A DNA stretch of 15,774 nt from Marinospirillum sp. GTDB lineage: Bacteria > Pseudomonadota > Gammaproteobacteria > Pseudomonadales > Halomonadaceae. This document shows positions 7,296 through 15,774 of this stretch, piece after piece (position 1 is the stretch's first letter; every line of letters starts with the position of its first letter). Under the pieces are notes generated by a model. That model searched no databases. It was not told the DNA's origin and worked only from the letters and a program-made list of their open reading frames with translations. The position numbers were made by a program, and so were the translations under genes. Location of the stretch: contig NZ_JACUUA010000070.1 in assembly GCF_014859565.1 (NCBI RefSeq), forward strand, positions 1 to 15,774. Reading direction: 5' to 3'.

Positions 7296-7404
7296 GTGTG
7301 AGCCTTCGAGCTGTTATACAATGGCGACAGACAAAAAGTCTGTGAACGGGCTTTATCATAAGGTGTCAGGTCGTCTGGCAACAAGCTGCGGATAAACTTT
7401 TAAA
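7296..7404. promoter_or_regulatory. Divergent aat/ftsK intergenic region with an inverted repeat
   Basis: The 109-base gap contains a perfect inverted repeat ACAGAC/GTCTGT (7327-7332, 7338-7343) around five A residues, in a position where a regulator could affect both genes. On the minus strand TATAAC (7314-7309) is a possible -10 for aat. On the plus strand TATCAT (7354-7359) is a possible -10 for ftsK. Neither has a convincing -35. No LexA box of the form CTG-N10-CAG was found. Confidence 0.35.
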
Positions 7405-9744
7405 ATGAGTGATCAAGACATAAACCTGGCAGCACGCCTCAGAAAGGCACTGCAGGAAGCAGGCGTGCTCTTGCTGGTGCTGGTGGCACTCATGTTGCTG
7501 CTGGCGTTATTCAGTTTTAATTCAGCCGATCCTGGCTGGAACAGAGTTTCACTGGCTCCGGCCAGTAATCTGATGGGGCTTTCCGGTGCCTGGCTAGCCG
7601 ATGTGCTTTTTTCCCTGATGGGGTTTGCAGCCTGGCTGCTGCCGCTGGCATTGTTGCATCTAAGCATCCAGCTGTTACGCCGCCGCTGGGAGAAAGAAGA
7701 CTGGGACCCTTTTATTCCATCGCTGCGTTTTCTCGGATTTGTGCTACTGGTGATGGGTGTTGCAGCACTGGCGGCGCGGCATTTTTATGCTTTGTCGGTG
7801 GATATGCCTTATGGCCCAGGCGGTATTCTGGGTGAAAGCCTGTCCAGTTTTTCCGGCCCGCTGCTGGGTCATCTGGGTGCCACCCTTATTTTTATCTGTG
7901 CCTGTATTGCCGGTTTTTCACTAATCACCGGCTGGTCCTGGTTGATGATCATGGATGAACTAGGGTACCTGCTGGTCAGGCTGGCCGAAAAAGCCCAGCA
8001 AGCTTTTTCCGAAGCAACGGCTCTGCGGCAGGAGGAAAAACGCCAGTATTATGAAAAAGAACACCCCCCTGCTAGCAACGGCTGGCCTTCTCAGTTAAAA
8101 GAGCCGCCCACTCGCATGGCACCTGCCGAACCTCGATTGACAGATGACAGCATTTTTTTTGGTACCGAGCCTGATGCAGAAGAAGACACAAGCCCGCCCT
8201 TGATTACAATGCAAAAAGCTGACTCAAAGCAAGATCAGGCAGCTCAGCAACCGCCGGAGGGTGAAAAACCGGGGCTGGATTTGCTCGACACACCCTCGGC
8301 TCAGCAGGTGGGTTTTACACCCGAAGAACAGGATTTCATGGCCATCTTGTTGCAACAGAAACTGCAGGAGTTTGGTGTTAAAGCCAGTGTCGTAGATGTC
8401 CATCCGGGGCCGGTTATCACTCAGTTTGAGCTAGAACTGGCTGCCGGTATTAAATCCTCGCGTGTTGCTAATCTGGCGCTGGATCTGGCCAGAGCCCTGC
8501 GGGTTCCCAGTATCCGCGTGGTGGAGGTGATAGCCGGCAAATCCACCATAGGTATTGAATTACCCAACAAACAACGGTCATTGATTAGCCTGCAAGAAGT
8601 GCTCAATTCGGATGACTTTCTGCAGGATCAACATCCATTACCCCTGGCGCTGGGGCAGGATATTGCCGGTCATCCTGTGGTGGTTAATCTTGCCAAAATG
8701 CCACACTTGCTGGTGGCAGGCACCACCGGATCGGGTAAATCCGTGGGTGTGAATGCCATGTTGTTGTCCTTGTTGTTACAACGGACACCGGCAGAATTGC
8801 GCTTGATTATGATTGACCCCAAAATGCTGGAGCTGTCGATTTATGAAGGCATTCCACATCTGTTGGCACCGGTGGTGACGGATATGAAAGAAGCGTCCAA
8901 CTCGCTACGCTGGTGTGTAGCCGAGATGGAGCGGCGTTATCAGCTGATGGCCGCCATGGGCGTGCGTAATCTAGCCGGTTTTAATGAAAAGCTGGCAGGA
9001 GCCGCTCAGCAGGGTGCCCGTGTAGCTAATCCATTAAAAGAACCACTGCCTGGTTGTGAACCGACTTACCTTGAGCCTTTGCCCTATGTGGTGGTGGTAA
9101 TTGATGAGTTTGCCGACATGATGATGCTGGTCGGCAAAAAAGTAGAAGAGCTCATTGCTCGACTGGCACAAAAAGCCCGGGCGGCGGGCATTCATCTGAT
9201 CTTGGCAACCCAGCGGCCTTCGGTGGATGTGATCACCGGCCTGATCAAGGCCAATATTCCTACGCGTATAGCGTTTCAGGTGTCCAGTAAAATCGACTCC
9301 CGCACTATTCTGGACCAAAGTGGTGCCGAACAACTGCTGGGTAATGGTGATATGTTGTACTTGCCAACCGGCGCCCCACTGCCCACCCGTATTCATGGTG
9401 CTTTTGTCAGTGATGATGAAGTACATCGCGTGGTAGAAAACTGGAAGCTGCGTGGTGCACCAGATTATGAGAAATCTATCCTCACGGGTGATGTCGAAGC
9501 TCAGGCGCTGGCTGGTCTAGAAGCGGAATCCACCGGAGACAGCAACAATGAAAATGATCCGCTGTACGATGAAGCCGTCGCTTTTGTGATTGAATCCCGC
9601 CGGGCTTCAACCTCGGCGGTACAAAGGCGCTTTAAAATTGGTTACAACCGTGCCGCTCGTCTGGTCGATGCCATGGAAATGGCAGGACTGGTTTCTCCCT
9701 TGCAGTCCAATGGTCAACGTGAACTGCTGATACCGGAGCGTTAA
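7405..9744 (+). CDS. ftsK: DNA translocase FtsK
   Basis: FtsK anchors at the division septum and pumps DNA so that dif sites meet for XerCD recombination. The 779 residues start with a membrane domain of four predicted helices (~18-37, 66-90, 106-125, 155-183). A Pro/Glu/Gln-rich linker (~205-300) follows; it is short compared with E. coli's 1329-residue protein and typical of other gammaproteobacteria. The motor has Walker A GTTGSGKS (439-446) and Walker B VVVIDEF (563-569). The C-terminal winged-helix gamma domain (~716-779) includes [22 protein letters not shown] and reads KOPS orientation sequences. No strong Shine-Dalgarno precedes ATG 7405. lolA follows after 7 bases. Confidence 0.98.
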   Translation: MSDQDINLAARLRKALQEAGVLLLVLVALMLLLALFSFNSADPGWNRVSLAPASNLMGLSGAWLADVLFSLMGFAAWLLPLALLHLSIQLLRRRWEKEDWDPFIPSLRFLGFVLLVMGVAALAARHFYALSVDMPYGPGGILGESLSSFSGPLLGHLGATLIFICACIAGFSLITGWSWLMIMDELGYLLVRLAEKAQQAFSEATALRQEEKRQYYEKEHPPASNGWPSQLKEPPTRMAPAEPRLTDDSIFFGTEPDAEEDTSPPLITMQKADSKQDQAAQQPPEGEKPGLDLLDTPSAQQVGFTPEEQDFMAILLQQKLQEFGVKASVVDVHPGPVITQFELELAAGIKSSRVANLALDLARALRVPSIRVVEVIAGKSTIGIELPNKQRSLISLQEVLNSDDFLQDQHPLPLALGQDIAGHPVVVNLAKMPHLLVAGTTGSGKSVGVNAMLLSLLLQRTPAELRLIMIDPKMLELSIYEGIPHLLAPVVTDMKEASNSLRWCVAEMERRYQLMAAMGVRNLAGFNEKLAGAAQQGARVANPLKEPLPGCEPTYLEPLPYVVVVIDEFADMMMLVGKKVEELIARLAQKARAAGIHLILATQRPSVDVITGLIKANIPTRIAFQVSSKIDSRTILDQSGAEQLLGNGDMLYLPTGAPLPTRIHGAFVSDDEVHRVVENWKLRGAPDYEKSILTGDVEAQALAGLEAESTGDSNNENDPLYDEAVAFVIESRRASTSAVQRRFKIGYNRAARLVDAMEMAGLVSPLQSNGQRELLIPER

Positions 9745-9751
9745 AATCAAC

Positions 9752-10369
9752 ATGTTTAAAAAAATCCTTAATGCACTGCTGTTGTCTGGGCTGGCTTTTA
9801 GCCTGCAGGCTGCAGATGATGTTGCAAAATTACAAGCTTATCTACAGCAACTGCAAAGCCTGGAAGGCAGCTTTGAACAATTAACACTGGATGCCCGTGG
9901 TCAGCGGCTACAGGAGGCCCGAGGCAGCATGAGCCTGCAAAAACCGGGGCGCTTTTACTGGCATACCGAGATGCCTTATCCGCAGTTGCTGGTCTCCAAT
10001 GGTGTAACCCTCTGGGTGTATGACCCGGATCTGGAGCAGGTGACCATTCAAAAGTTGGATCAACGCATGACCAACACCCCGGCCTTGATTCTTTCTGGCG
10101 ATGCCAAAGACCTGACTTCACATTTTGATATCCAATATGTATCCCGCGGCAAGGAAGAAGAATTCCGCATGTTGCCGCTGGGTAGTGACAGCCTGTTTGA
10201 AGTGTTACGGCTCTATTTTGTTGATGGTCGGATCAGCGCTTTGCAGCTGGAAGACAGTCTGGGTCAGCAAACCCGTGTGGAGTTGACCATCAGTGCTTAT
10301 AACCAACCCTTGGATCAAAAACAGTTTGAGTTTGAACCACCGACCGGGGTGGATGTGATACAGGAATAG
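9752..10369 (+). CDS. lolA: Outer-membrane lipoprotein carrier LolA
   Basis: LolA receives lipoproteins from the LolCDE transporter and ferries them across the periplasm to LolB. The 205-residue product has a clear Sec signal peptide: charged MFKK, hydrophobic [12 protein letters not shown], and a cleavage site after LQA (residue 20). The mature part shows family features: [33 protein letters not shown], and [14 protein letters not shown]. The conserved C-terminal portion ends [17 protein letters not shown] at 9735-9738, within the end of ftsK, is a distant (13-base) ribosome binding site, so expression is probably coupled to ftsK. Its stop lies next to the rarA start, matching the ftsK-lolA-rarA order seen across gammaproteobacteria. 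Confidence 0.97.
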   Translation: MFKKILNALLLSGLAFSLQAADDVAKLQAYLQQLQSLEGSFEQLTLDARGQRLQEARGSMSLQKPGRFYWHTEMPYPQLLVSNGVTLWVYDPDLEQVTIQKLDQRMTNTPALILSGDAKDLTSHFDIQYVSRGKEEEFRMLPLGSDSLFEVLRLYFVDGRISALQLEDSLGQQTRVELTISAYNQPLDQKQFEFEPPTGVDVIQE

Positions 10370-10371
10370 TG

Positions 10372-11718
10372 ATGGCTGATGACCTGTTTTCAGCATCAAC
10401 AGCAACCAGCCATGGCTGGCAACCCCTGGCGGCCAGAATGCGTCCACGCACTCTGGATGAATATCTGGGGCAGGATCATCTGCTGGGGCGCGATAAATCC
10501 CTGCGTCAGGCACTGGAAGCAGGACAGCTGCACTCCATGATTTTGTGGGGGCCGCCCGGCGTGGGTAAAACCACCCTGGCAAGGCTGTTGGCAGAACAAG
10601 GCCAGTTACGTTATGTCAGCATTTCGGCGGTGATGAGTGGTGTCAAAGACATCCGCGCAGCCGTCAGTGATGCACAGCAGTTACGCCAGCTCAACGGCCA
10701 GCCCACCCTGTTATTTGTGGATGAAGTACACCGCTTTAACAAATCTCAGCAGGATGCATTTTTACCCTACATCGAAGACGGCACCTTTATTTTTATCGGG
10801 GCAACCACCGAAAACCCCTCTTTTGAACTCAATTCAGCGCTTTTATCCCGCGCCAGGGTTTACCTGCTTAAATCCCTGACAGTGGAGGTGTTGCATAACC
10901 TGCTGCAACAGGCCTTGAGTGACCCGCAGCGAGGTTTAGGCACGCGCGGGATAGAGGCCGATGATGAAACCCTGTTGCTGCTGGCGCGGGCAGCAGATGG
11001 TGATGCACGGCGGGCACTGAATTTTCTGGAAATTGCTGCGGATCTGGCATCAGAAGGGCAAATTACTGCCGCTACCGTGGCAGAAGTGGTGCAAGAAAGT
11101 CTGAGGCGTTTTGACAAGGGCGGAGAAGCCTTTTATGACCAGATTTCTGCCCTGCATAAATCAGTGCGGGGTTCAGCCCCGGATGCTGCACTCTACTGGT
11201 TGTGTCGGATGCTGGATGGTGGTTGTGATCCCTTGTATATCGCCCGCCGAGTGGTGCGTATGGCCAGTGAGGACATAGGTAATGCCGATCCTCGTGGTTT
11301 GCAGCTGGCACTTAATGCCTGGGATGTACAAACCCGGCTGGGTAGCCCAGAAGGTGAATTGGCAATTGCTCATGCTGTGGTGTATCTGGCGGTGGCAGCA
11401 AAATCCAATGCCGTGTATATGGCTTATAAAGCCGCCATGCAAACCGTCAAAAGCACCCCCAGTTATGAGGTGCCGTTACACCTGCGTAATGCCCCCACGG
11501 ATTTAATGGCTGATCTGGGTTATGGTGCTGATTACCGTTATGCCCATGACGAGCCGGATGCTTATGCTGCAGGAGAGGTTTACCTACCCGAACCACTGCA
11601 GGATCTGCGGTTTTATCAGCCGGTGGAGCGGGGGCTGGAAATCAAAATCGCCCAGAAACTCCAATACCTGCGTCAGCTGGATCAACACCAGCCATCAAAA
11701 CGCCCAGCCGGTGATTAA
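10372..11718 (+). CDS. rarA: Replication-associated recombination protein RarA (MgsA), AAA+ ATPase
   Basis: RarA is a clamp-loader-like AAA+ protein of the RarA/Mgs1/WRNIP1 family that acts at stalled replication forks. Numbered from ATG 10372 (448 residues), it shows Walker A GPPGVGKT (60-67), Walker B LLFVDEVH (D117-E118), sensor 1 GATTENPSF, and the C-terminal tetramerisation region with [22 protein letters not shown] and [24 protein letters not shown] at 10362-10365 is six bases before this ATG. A GTG at 10369, sharing a base with the lolA stop, would add one residue. The 3' end overlaps pilD tail to tail by 24 bases. serS, which often follows rarA, is not next here. Confidence 0.97.
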   Translation: MADDLFSASTATSHGWQPLAARMRPRTLDEYLGQDHLLGRDKSLRQALEAGQLHSMILWGPPGVGKTTLARLLAEQGQLRYVSISAVMSGVKDIRAAVSDAQQLRQLNGQPTLLFVDEVHRFNKSQQDAFLPYIEDGTFIFIGATTENPSFELNSALLSRARVYLLKSLTVEVLHNLLQQALSDPQRGLGTRGIEADDETLLLLARAADGDARRALNFLEIAADLASEGQITAATVAEVVQESLRRFDKGGEAFYDQISALHKSVRGSAPDAALYWLCRMLDGGCDPLYIARRVVRMASEDIGNADPRGLQLALNAWDVQTRLGSPEGELAIAHAVVYLAVAAKSNAVYMAYKAAMQTVKSTPSYEVPLHLRNAPTDLMADLGYGADYRYAHDEPDAYAAGEVYLPEPLQDLRFYQPVERGLEIKIAQKLQYLRQLDQHQPSKRPAGD

Positions 11719-12576
11719 TAACCAGTCTGCCAAACCCAGCACACCGGCCAGTTCTCGGCCACCCACCAGTAACAACAGGCAAGCAACCACCAAATGAGGA
11801 CCAAAAGGTATGGCCTGTCCCTGCTGCCAGTCGGCTCGCAGTTTTACTACCAGTGCCAGCAATAACCCGGATAGAGATGATAACAAAATTACCGGCACCA
11901 ATGCCGGAGCACCCAGCCAGGCACCCATCGCCGCCAGTAGTTTAAAATCCCCGCGACCCATGCCCTCCCTGCCGGTCAGCAGTTTAAAAAACCAGTAAAG
12001 GCACCAGAGTGAAAGATAACCCACCAGAGCACCTAAAAACGCCTGATCAAACAGGGCCTGATCTGAAAACAACCAGTGCCAGAGCAAACCTGCCCAGACC
12101 AGTGGCAGTGTCAGGCGATCCGGTAACAGGCGGGTCTGGGCATCAATCATTGCCAGAGCCAGCAGCGTCCAGGCAAAACCCATGAATGCCAGAGCTTGTA
12201 AACTGGCACCAAAACGCCATGCCAGAAGCAGACTCAGCACAGCCGCCAGTAGCTCAATCATTGGGTAGCTGGCAGCAATGGGTGCTTTGCAGGCAACACA
12301 ACGCCCACGCAGCATTAACCAGCTGATCAGAGGCAGGTTATGCCACCAGCGCAGTGGCGTTTTACAGCTTGGGCAGTGAGATGCCGGCCAGCTTAAGGAC
12401 AAGGGTTGTGCTGACTCCTGAGATTCAGCTGCACTCCATTCACGTTGCAGGATCAAGGGTAGGCGGTAAATCACCACATTCAGAAAACTACCACACACCA
12501 GCCCCAGCAGTGTGGCAAACATCAGCCACATGGAAAACGGCCATAAGCTGGCATCCAGCAGGTGTAACCCGCTCAT
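11695..12576 (-). CDS. pilD: Type IV prepilin peptidase/N-methyltransferase PilD
   Basis: PilD removes the leader of prepilins and methylates the new N-terminal residue at the inner membrane. The 293-residue polytopic protein shows [12 protein letters not shown] (29-40) and the two zinc-type pairs CPSC (C68, C71) and CVAC (C93, C96). The two catalytic aspartates of this GxGD protease are D145, in [12 protein letters not shown], and D210, in [10 protein letters not shown]. All key residues are present. It is the last gene of pilB-pilC-pilD, 10 bases after pilC, with no clear Shine-Dalgarno, so it is probably translated by coupling. Its likely substrate is the divergent pilin at 15755. PilD enzymes commonly also process type II secretion pseudopilins. 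Confidence 0.97.
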   Translation of the reverse strand: MSGLHLLDASLWPFSMWLMFATLLGLVCGSFLNVVIYRLPLILQREWSAAESQESAQPLSLSWPASHCPSCKTPLRWWHNLPLISWLMLRGRCVACKAPIAASYPMIELLAAVLSLLLAWRFGASLQALAFMGFAWTLLALAMIDAQTRLLPDRLTLPLVWAGLLWHWLFSDQALFDQAFLGALVGYLSLWCLYWFFKLLTGREGMGRGDFKLLAAMGAWLGAPALVPVILLSSLSGLLLALVVKLRADWQQGQAIPFGPHLVVACLLLLVGGRELAGVLGLADWLLITGWAF

Positions 12577-12586
12577 AAAGAAGCCA

Positions 12587-13804
12587 TCAAAGAATGTCGC
12601 CCATCATAAAAATTGGCAGGTACATGGCAATCACCAGACCACCCACAATAATACCCAGCACGGCAATCACCAGCGGTTCCAGCAGGCTGGTCATGCTATC
12701 CACCAGGGTATTCACTTCTTCTTCATAAAAGTCGGCCACTTTCATCAGCATGACATCCAATGCGCCGGATTCTTCACCAATGGCCACCATCTGGTTCACC
12801 ATGGTGGGGAAGAGTTTGCCGTTGCGCATGGCAAAGTTCAGCTGCTGGCCGGTGGAAACATCATCACGAATACGGCTGACATGGTGTTTGTACACCAGAT
12901 TACTGGTTGAGTTACCGGCAGAATCCAGAGAGTCCACCAGTGTGACACCCGCAGCAAAAGCAGTGGCAAGGGTTCTGGAGAAACGTGCCACGGCAGACTT
13001 GTGCAGCAGTTCACCAATGACGGGCAGACGCAAACTCAGCTGGCTGAGGCGGTAATCAAAAGCCGGTGAGCGCTTGCTCATAAAAATCACCGCATAAATG
13101 GCTGCGCCAATGCCACCAAACACCAGATACCACCATTCCTGCATAAAACGTGACATATTCACCACCAGCTGGGTGAAAGCAGGCAGTTCAGCACCAAAAC
13201 CGGCAAACATACTCTCAAACTGCGGCACCACTTTAACCAGCAGCAAACCGGATACCACCATACCAATAATTAACACAAAGACTGGGTAATACAGGGCTTT
13301 TTTGATCTTGTTTTTCAGGGATTCCATGCGTTCTTTATACATGGCAACCCGCTCCAGCATGGTTTCCAGAGAGCCGGAGTTTTCACCGGCTTCTACCAGG
13401 CTGCAAAACAAATCATCAAACACCTTGGGATGGCGACGTAACGCCTGAGCCACAGGTGTACCGGCAGATACCTGATCGCGCAGATCCACCAGCAGTTTAC
13501 GCATGGCTGGTTTGGTCTGGCCTTCAATGGTGATGGAAAAAGCCTGCACCACCGGCACCCCGGCCTTGATCATGGTCGCCAACTGACGGGAAAAAATGGT
13601 GATGTCCCGTGCGGTAATCTTGTCACCAAAACCAAAACCGAAGGACGTTTTTTTGCGCACCCGTTTGGGACTGATGCCTTGTTCGCGCAGTTTGGCGCGC
13701 ACCAGGTTAATGTCTTCGGCTTCTATTTCACCTTTGACTTTTTCCCTGCGGGCGTTGGTGCCTTCCCAGGCGAACATAAAAACCTTGTTTTCTTTTTTAG
13801 CCAT
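12587..13804 (-). CDS. pilC: Type IV pilus inner-membrane platform protein PilC
   Basis: PilC is the membrane platform that couples the PilB and PilT motors to pilin assembly. The 405 residues match the GspF/PilC family. A cytoplasmic N-terminus (FAWEGTNARREKVKGEIEA) precedes two homologous T2SSF domains, roughly residues 70-195 and 272-398. Membrane helices are at about 171-191, 225-242 and 377-398. Each domain carries the repeated signature, LVEAGENSGSLETML (136-150) and VAIGEESGALDVML (340-353). ATG 13804 lies 9 bases after the pilB stop, with GGTT the only weak Shine-Dalgarno, which fits coupled translation. pilC sits between pilB and pilD, the standard order. Confidence 0.97.
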   Translation of the reverse strand: MAKKENKVFMFAWEGTNARREKVKGEIEAEDINLVRAKLREQGISPKRVRKKTSFGFGFGDKITARDITIFSRQLATMIKAGVPVVQAFSITIEGQTKPAMRKLLVDLRDQVSAGTPVAQALRRHPKVFDDLFCSLVEAGENSGSLETMLERVAMYKERMESLKNKIKKALYYPVFVLIIGMVVSGLLLVKVVPQFESMFAGFGAELPAFTQLVVNMSRFMQEWWYLVFGGIGAAIYAVIFMSKRSPAFDYRLSQLSLRLPVIGELLHKSAVARFSRTLATAFAAGVTLVDSLDSAGNSTSNLVYKHHVSRIRDDVSTGQQLNFAMRNGKLFPTMVNQMVAIGEESGALDVMLMKVADFYEEEVNTLVDSMTSLLEPLVIAVLGIIVGGLVIAMYLPIFMMGDIL

Positions 13805-13813
13805 TTAAACCAT

Positions 13814-15529
13814 CTACTCCATGGTGACTCGGGTTAGCTCTTCCACACTGGTCAAACCGGCCAGCACTTTTTTACGCCCTGCCATACGCAGATCATCAAA
13901 ACCCAGTTCGCGGGCTTTACGGCTGATTTCCAGCGCACTGGAACTATGCATGATTAAATCCGCCAGTTCAGGTGTAATTTTTACCACCTCGTAAATACCC
14001 ACCCGACCTTTATAACCGTGGGTGCAGTGGCTGCAACCCACTGGCTGGAATATCTGATTTTTATTTAACTCTTCCGCCGTAAAACCAACGGATTCAAGCA
14101 CATCTTTTGCAGTTTGGGTAGGTGTCTTACAGCGTGGGCAGAGTTTACGTGCCAGACGCTGAGCAATAATCAACTGCACCGATGCCGCCAGATTATAAGG
14201 CGGAATACCCATGTTCATCAGGCGATTTAAGGTGGCAGAGGCCGAGTTGGTGTGCAGGGTGGAAAGCACCAGGTGCCCGGTTTGTGCCGCCTTAACGGCA
14301 ACCTCGGCAGTTTCCAGATCGCGGATCTCACCCACCATCACCACGTCAGGGTCCTGGCGCAGAAAAGCCCGCAGTGCGGTAGCAAAATCCATCCCGACCT
14401 TGGTGTTCACGTTAACCTGGTTTACCCCTTCCATATTGATTTCAACCGGATCTTCCGCGCTGGAAATATTGCGCTCCGGGGTATTCAGAATATGCAGGCC
14501 GGTATACAGCGTCACGGTTTTACCGCTACCGGTGGGGCCAGTAACCAGAATCATACCCTGGGGATGGGATAAGGCGTCTTCGTAGAGTTGTTTCTGCTCT
14601 GGCTCAAAGCCCAGTTGCTCGATGCCCATTTTGGCACTCTCGGCATCCAGTATCCGCAGTACTATTTTTTCGCCCCAGAGGGTCGGCAGGGTATTCACAC
14701 GAAAATCGATGGTACGGGTTTTGGAAATCCGCAGTTTGATAGCACCATCCTGCGGAATACGCCGCTCGGAGATGTTCATTTTTGCCATGACTTTTAAACG
14801 TGCGGCCAGTCGCCCACGCAGGGATAAAGGCGGGCGGGTGACTTCATGCAGAATGCCATCAACACGGCAACGAATCCGGTAACTGTGCTCAAAGGGTTCA
14901 AAGTGAATGTCTGATGCGCCACGACGCATGGCATCTAATAACACCTTGTTAACAAACTTAACGATGGGGGCGTCTTCTGTGCCAGCGTCTGCACCCAGTA
15001 CATCATCCTCTGGCTCCTGACTATCTCCGACTTCCATGCCATCCAGCTCGACACTGTCCAGATCACCCAGCGCCCCGATATCGGTTTCCAGTGATCTTTC
15101 CAGCGCGTTATGCAGCTTGTCTTCTGCCACGATCACCGGATGAATCAACAGCCCGGTCTGAAACTGGATTTCATCCATAGCGGCCAGGTTAGTCGGAGAG
15201 GAAAGCCCTAGCGTCAGCAGATTACCCCGAACATACAAAGGCAGAGCCTGATGTTTACGCAGCAGATTTTCATCCACCACCTTTTTGGGTAGTTGTGTGG
15301 GATCAAAGGCCTCCAAATCCAGATACGGCAGACCAAACTCTTCTGCAACCAAGCTGGCCAGCAGGTCGGAATTGATTCGACCAGAACCGCTAAGGTAATG
15401 AATATAGGGCTGGTTTTTATCTCGGGCATCGGCCTGAGCCGCCAGCGCTTCACCTTCATCCATCAGGCCTTCACGAATCAGCCTTTTAGACAGGGAACTG
15501 AGTACATGAGGATTGGAAAGATCAACCAT
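13814..15529 (-). CDS. pilB: Type IV pilus extension ATPase PilB
   Basis: PilB is the hexameric cytoplasmic motor that drives pilus polymerisation. The 571 residues include an N-terminal MshEN/GspE-N type domain (~1-150). An acidic linker (~150-185) leads to the secretion ATPase: Asp box RGASDIHFEP (203-212), Walker A GPTGSGKT (331-338), Walker B VVMVGEIRD (396-404), and the His box STLHTNSASAT (423-433). A tetracysteine zinc site is formed by CPRC (C464, C467) and CSHC (C499, C502). These are features of PilB/GspE rather than the retraction ATPase PilT. ATG 15529 has AAGGA about 11 bases upstream. It leads pilBCD and diverges from the pilin gene. Confidence 0.97.
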   Translation of the reverse strand: MVDLSNPHVLSSLSKRLIREGLMDEGEALAAQADARDKNQPYIHYLSGSGRINSDLLASLVAEEFGLPYLDLEAFDPTQLPKKVVDENLLRKHQALPLYVRGNLLTLGLSSPTNLAAMDEIQFQTGLLIHPVIVAEDKLHNALERSLETDIGALGDLDSVELDGMEVGDSQEPEDDVLGADAGTEDAPIVKFVNKVLLDAMRRGASDIHFEPFEHSYRIRCRVDGILHEVTRPPLSLRGRLAARLKVMAKMNISERRIPQDGAIKLRISKTRTIDFRVNTLPTLWGEKIVLRILDAESAKMGIEQLGFEPEQKQLYEDALSHPQGMILVTGPTGSGKTVTLYTGLHILNTPERNISSAEDPVEINMEGVNQVNVNTKVGMDFATALRAFLRQDPDVVMVGEIRDLETAEVAVKAAQTGHLVLSTLHTNSASATLNRLMNMGIPPYNLAASVQLIIAQRLARKLCPRCKTPTQTAKDVLESVGFTAEELNKNQIFQPVGCSHCTHGYKGRVGIYEVVKITPELADLIMHSSSALEISRKARELGFDDLRMAGRKKVLAGLTSVEELTRVTME

Positions 15530-15754
15530 AACACCAGCATCCTTCTGCTTGCGGCAAAAAACTATGAGTGGGGATTATGACAGTTGTTACTGACGCTGTG
15601 TGAACGGCAACAAACCATTTTTTTGTCCCAAATCAGTAAAGTCATAGTTGCAATCGGTAACAAAGTGTTTCATAGTTGGCATCGAAGCTCAAGCTTTCCC
15701 CGCAGCAGGGAAGCAAGCGATCTTAAAATCCCTTTTGTTTATGGAGTGTTGACG
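15530..15754. promoter_or_regulatory. Divergent pilB/pilin regulatory region
   Basis: This is the longest unassigned gap of the window (225 bases). On the plus strand TTGCAA (15648-15653), a 17-base spacer and CATAGT (15671-15676) form a modest sigma-70 promoter for the pilin. On the minus strand TTCACA (15604-15599), a 19-base spacer and CATAAT (15579-15574) could serve pilB. Between the pilin promoter and its start is a hairpin GCTTTCCC/GGGAAGC (15693-15700, 15708-15714, one bulged T) in the predicted leader RNA. Pilin genes of pseudomonads are usually RpoN-dependent. A TGGCAT lies at 15677-15682, but no GC is at the correct distance, so no sigma-54 site is called. Confidence 0.4.
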
Positions 15755-15774
15755 ATGAAAGCAAACCAACAAGG
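15755..15774 (+). CDS. pilA: Type IV prepilin (PilA-like), first 7 codons only
   Basis: The ATG at 15755 follows GGAG (15743-15746) by 8 bases and opens MKANQQG before the window ends. A short basic leader ending in glycine is the form PilD cleaves, with the mature pilin normally continuing from a phenylalanine (FTLIEL). The position divergent from pilBCD matches pilA in pseudomonads and relatives. With only seven codons, a minor pilin cannot be excluded. Confidence 0.78.

Noticed and set aside
7311..7330. LexA/SOS box upstream of ftsK (CTGT...ACAG)
   Set aside because: The half-sites are separated by 12 bases rather than the 8 needed for CTGT-N8-ACAG, so it is not a LexA site.
15677..15696. 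Sigma-54 promoter for the pilin gene
   Set aside because: TGGCAT resembles a -24 box, but no GC dinucleotide with the TTGC context occurs ten bases after the GG; the spacing does not fit.

Overview
The window looks like a chromosomal segment of a gammaproteobacterium. The grounds are the gene content and order: rluE-nudJ-mnmA, clpS-clpA facing infA-bpt-aat, ftsK-lolA-rarA, and a type IV pilus block with pilB-pilC-pilD diverging from a pilin gene. The bpt gene beside aat and the split pilBCD/pilA arrangement resemble pseudomonads and related marine lineages more than enterics. The genus cannot be named from the sequence alone.

Region 1 (1-322, minus strand) is not ordinary intergenic DNA. Read on the minus strand it is a long, highly structured RNA followed by a Shine-Dalgarno and the first seven codons of IscB (MAVFVLD). 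IscB is the RNA-guided HNH/RuvC nuclease ancestral to Cas9, and the RNA is its omegaRNA (HEARO family). The element enters directly behind the last codons of mnmA, in the same orientation, and appears to supply mnmA's last five codons and its stop. The 16 bases next to the omegaRNA scaffold, which would act as its guide, are mnmA coding sequence. The rest of iscB and the other end of the element lie beyond position 1.

Region 2 (304-2616, minus) holds rluE, nudJ and mnmA, which modify 23S rRNA, hydrolyse nucleoside/thiamine-type phosphates and thiolate tRNA U34. rluE and nudJ overlap by ATGA. mnmA has its own near-perfect -10 box behind a terminator-like hairpin. Region 3 (2764-7295) is the N-degron cluster: ClpS and ClpA on the plus strand, and IF-1, Bpt and Aat on the minus strand, meeting at one bidirectional terminator. 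Bpt and Aat attach leucine or phenylalanine to protein N-termini, ClpS recognises those residues, and ClpA unfolds the substrate for ClpP. Region 4 (7405-11718, plus) is ftsK-lolA-rarA: chromosome segregation and division, lipoprotein export, and replication-fork maintenance. Region 5 (11695-15774) is the type IV pilus block. pilB (extension ATPase), pilC (platform protein) and pilD (prepilin peptidase) are on the minus strand, and the first codons of a prepilin gene diverge from them across a 225-base regulatory gap. rarA and pilD overlap tail to tail by 24 bases.

Apart from the IscB element, everything is standard core genome with intact catalytic motifs. No tRNA, rRNA or CRISPR array was seen.
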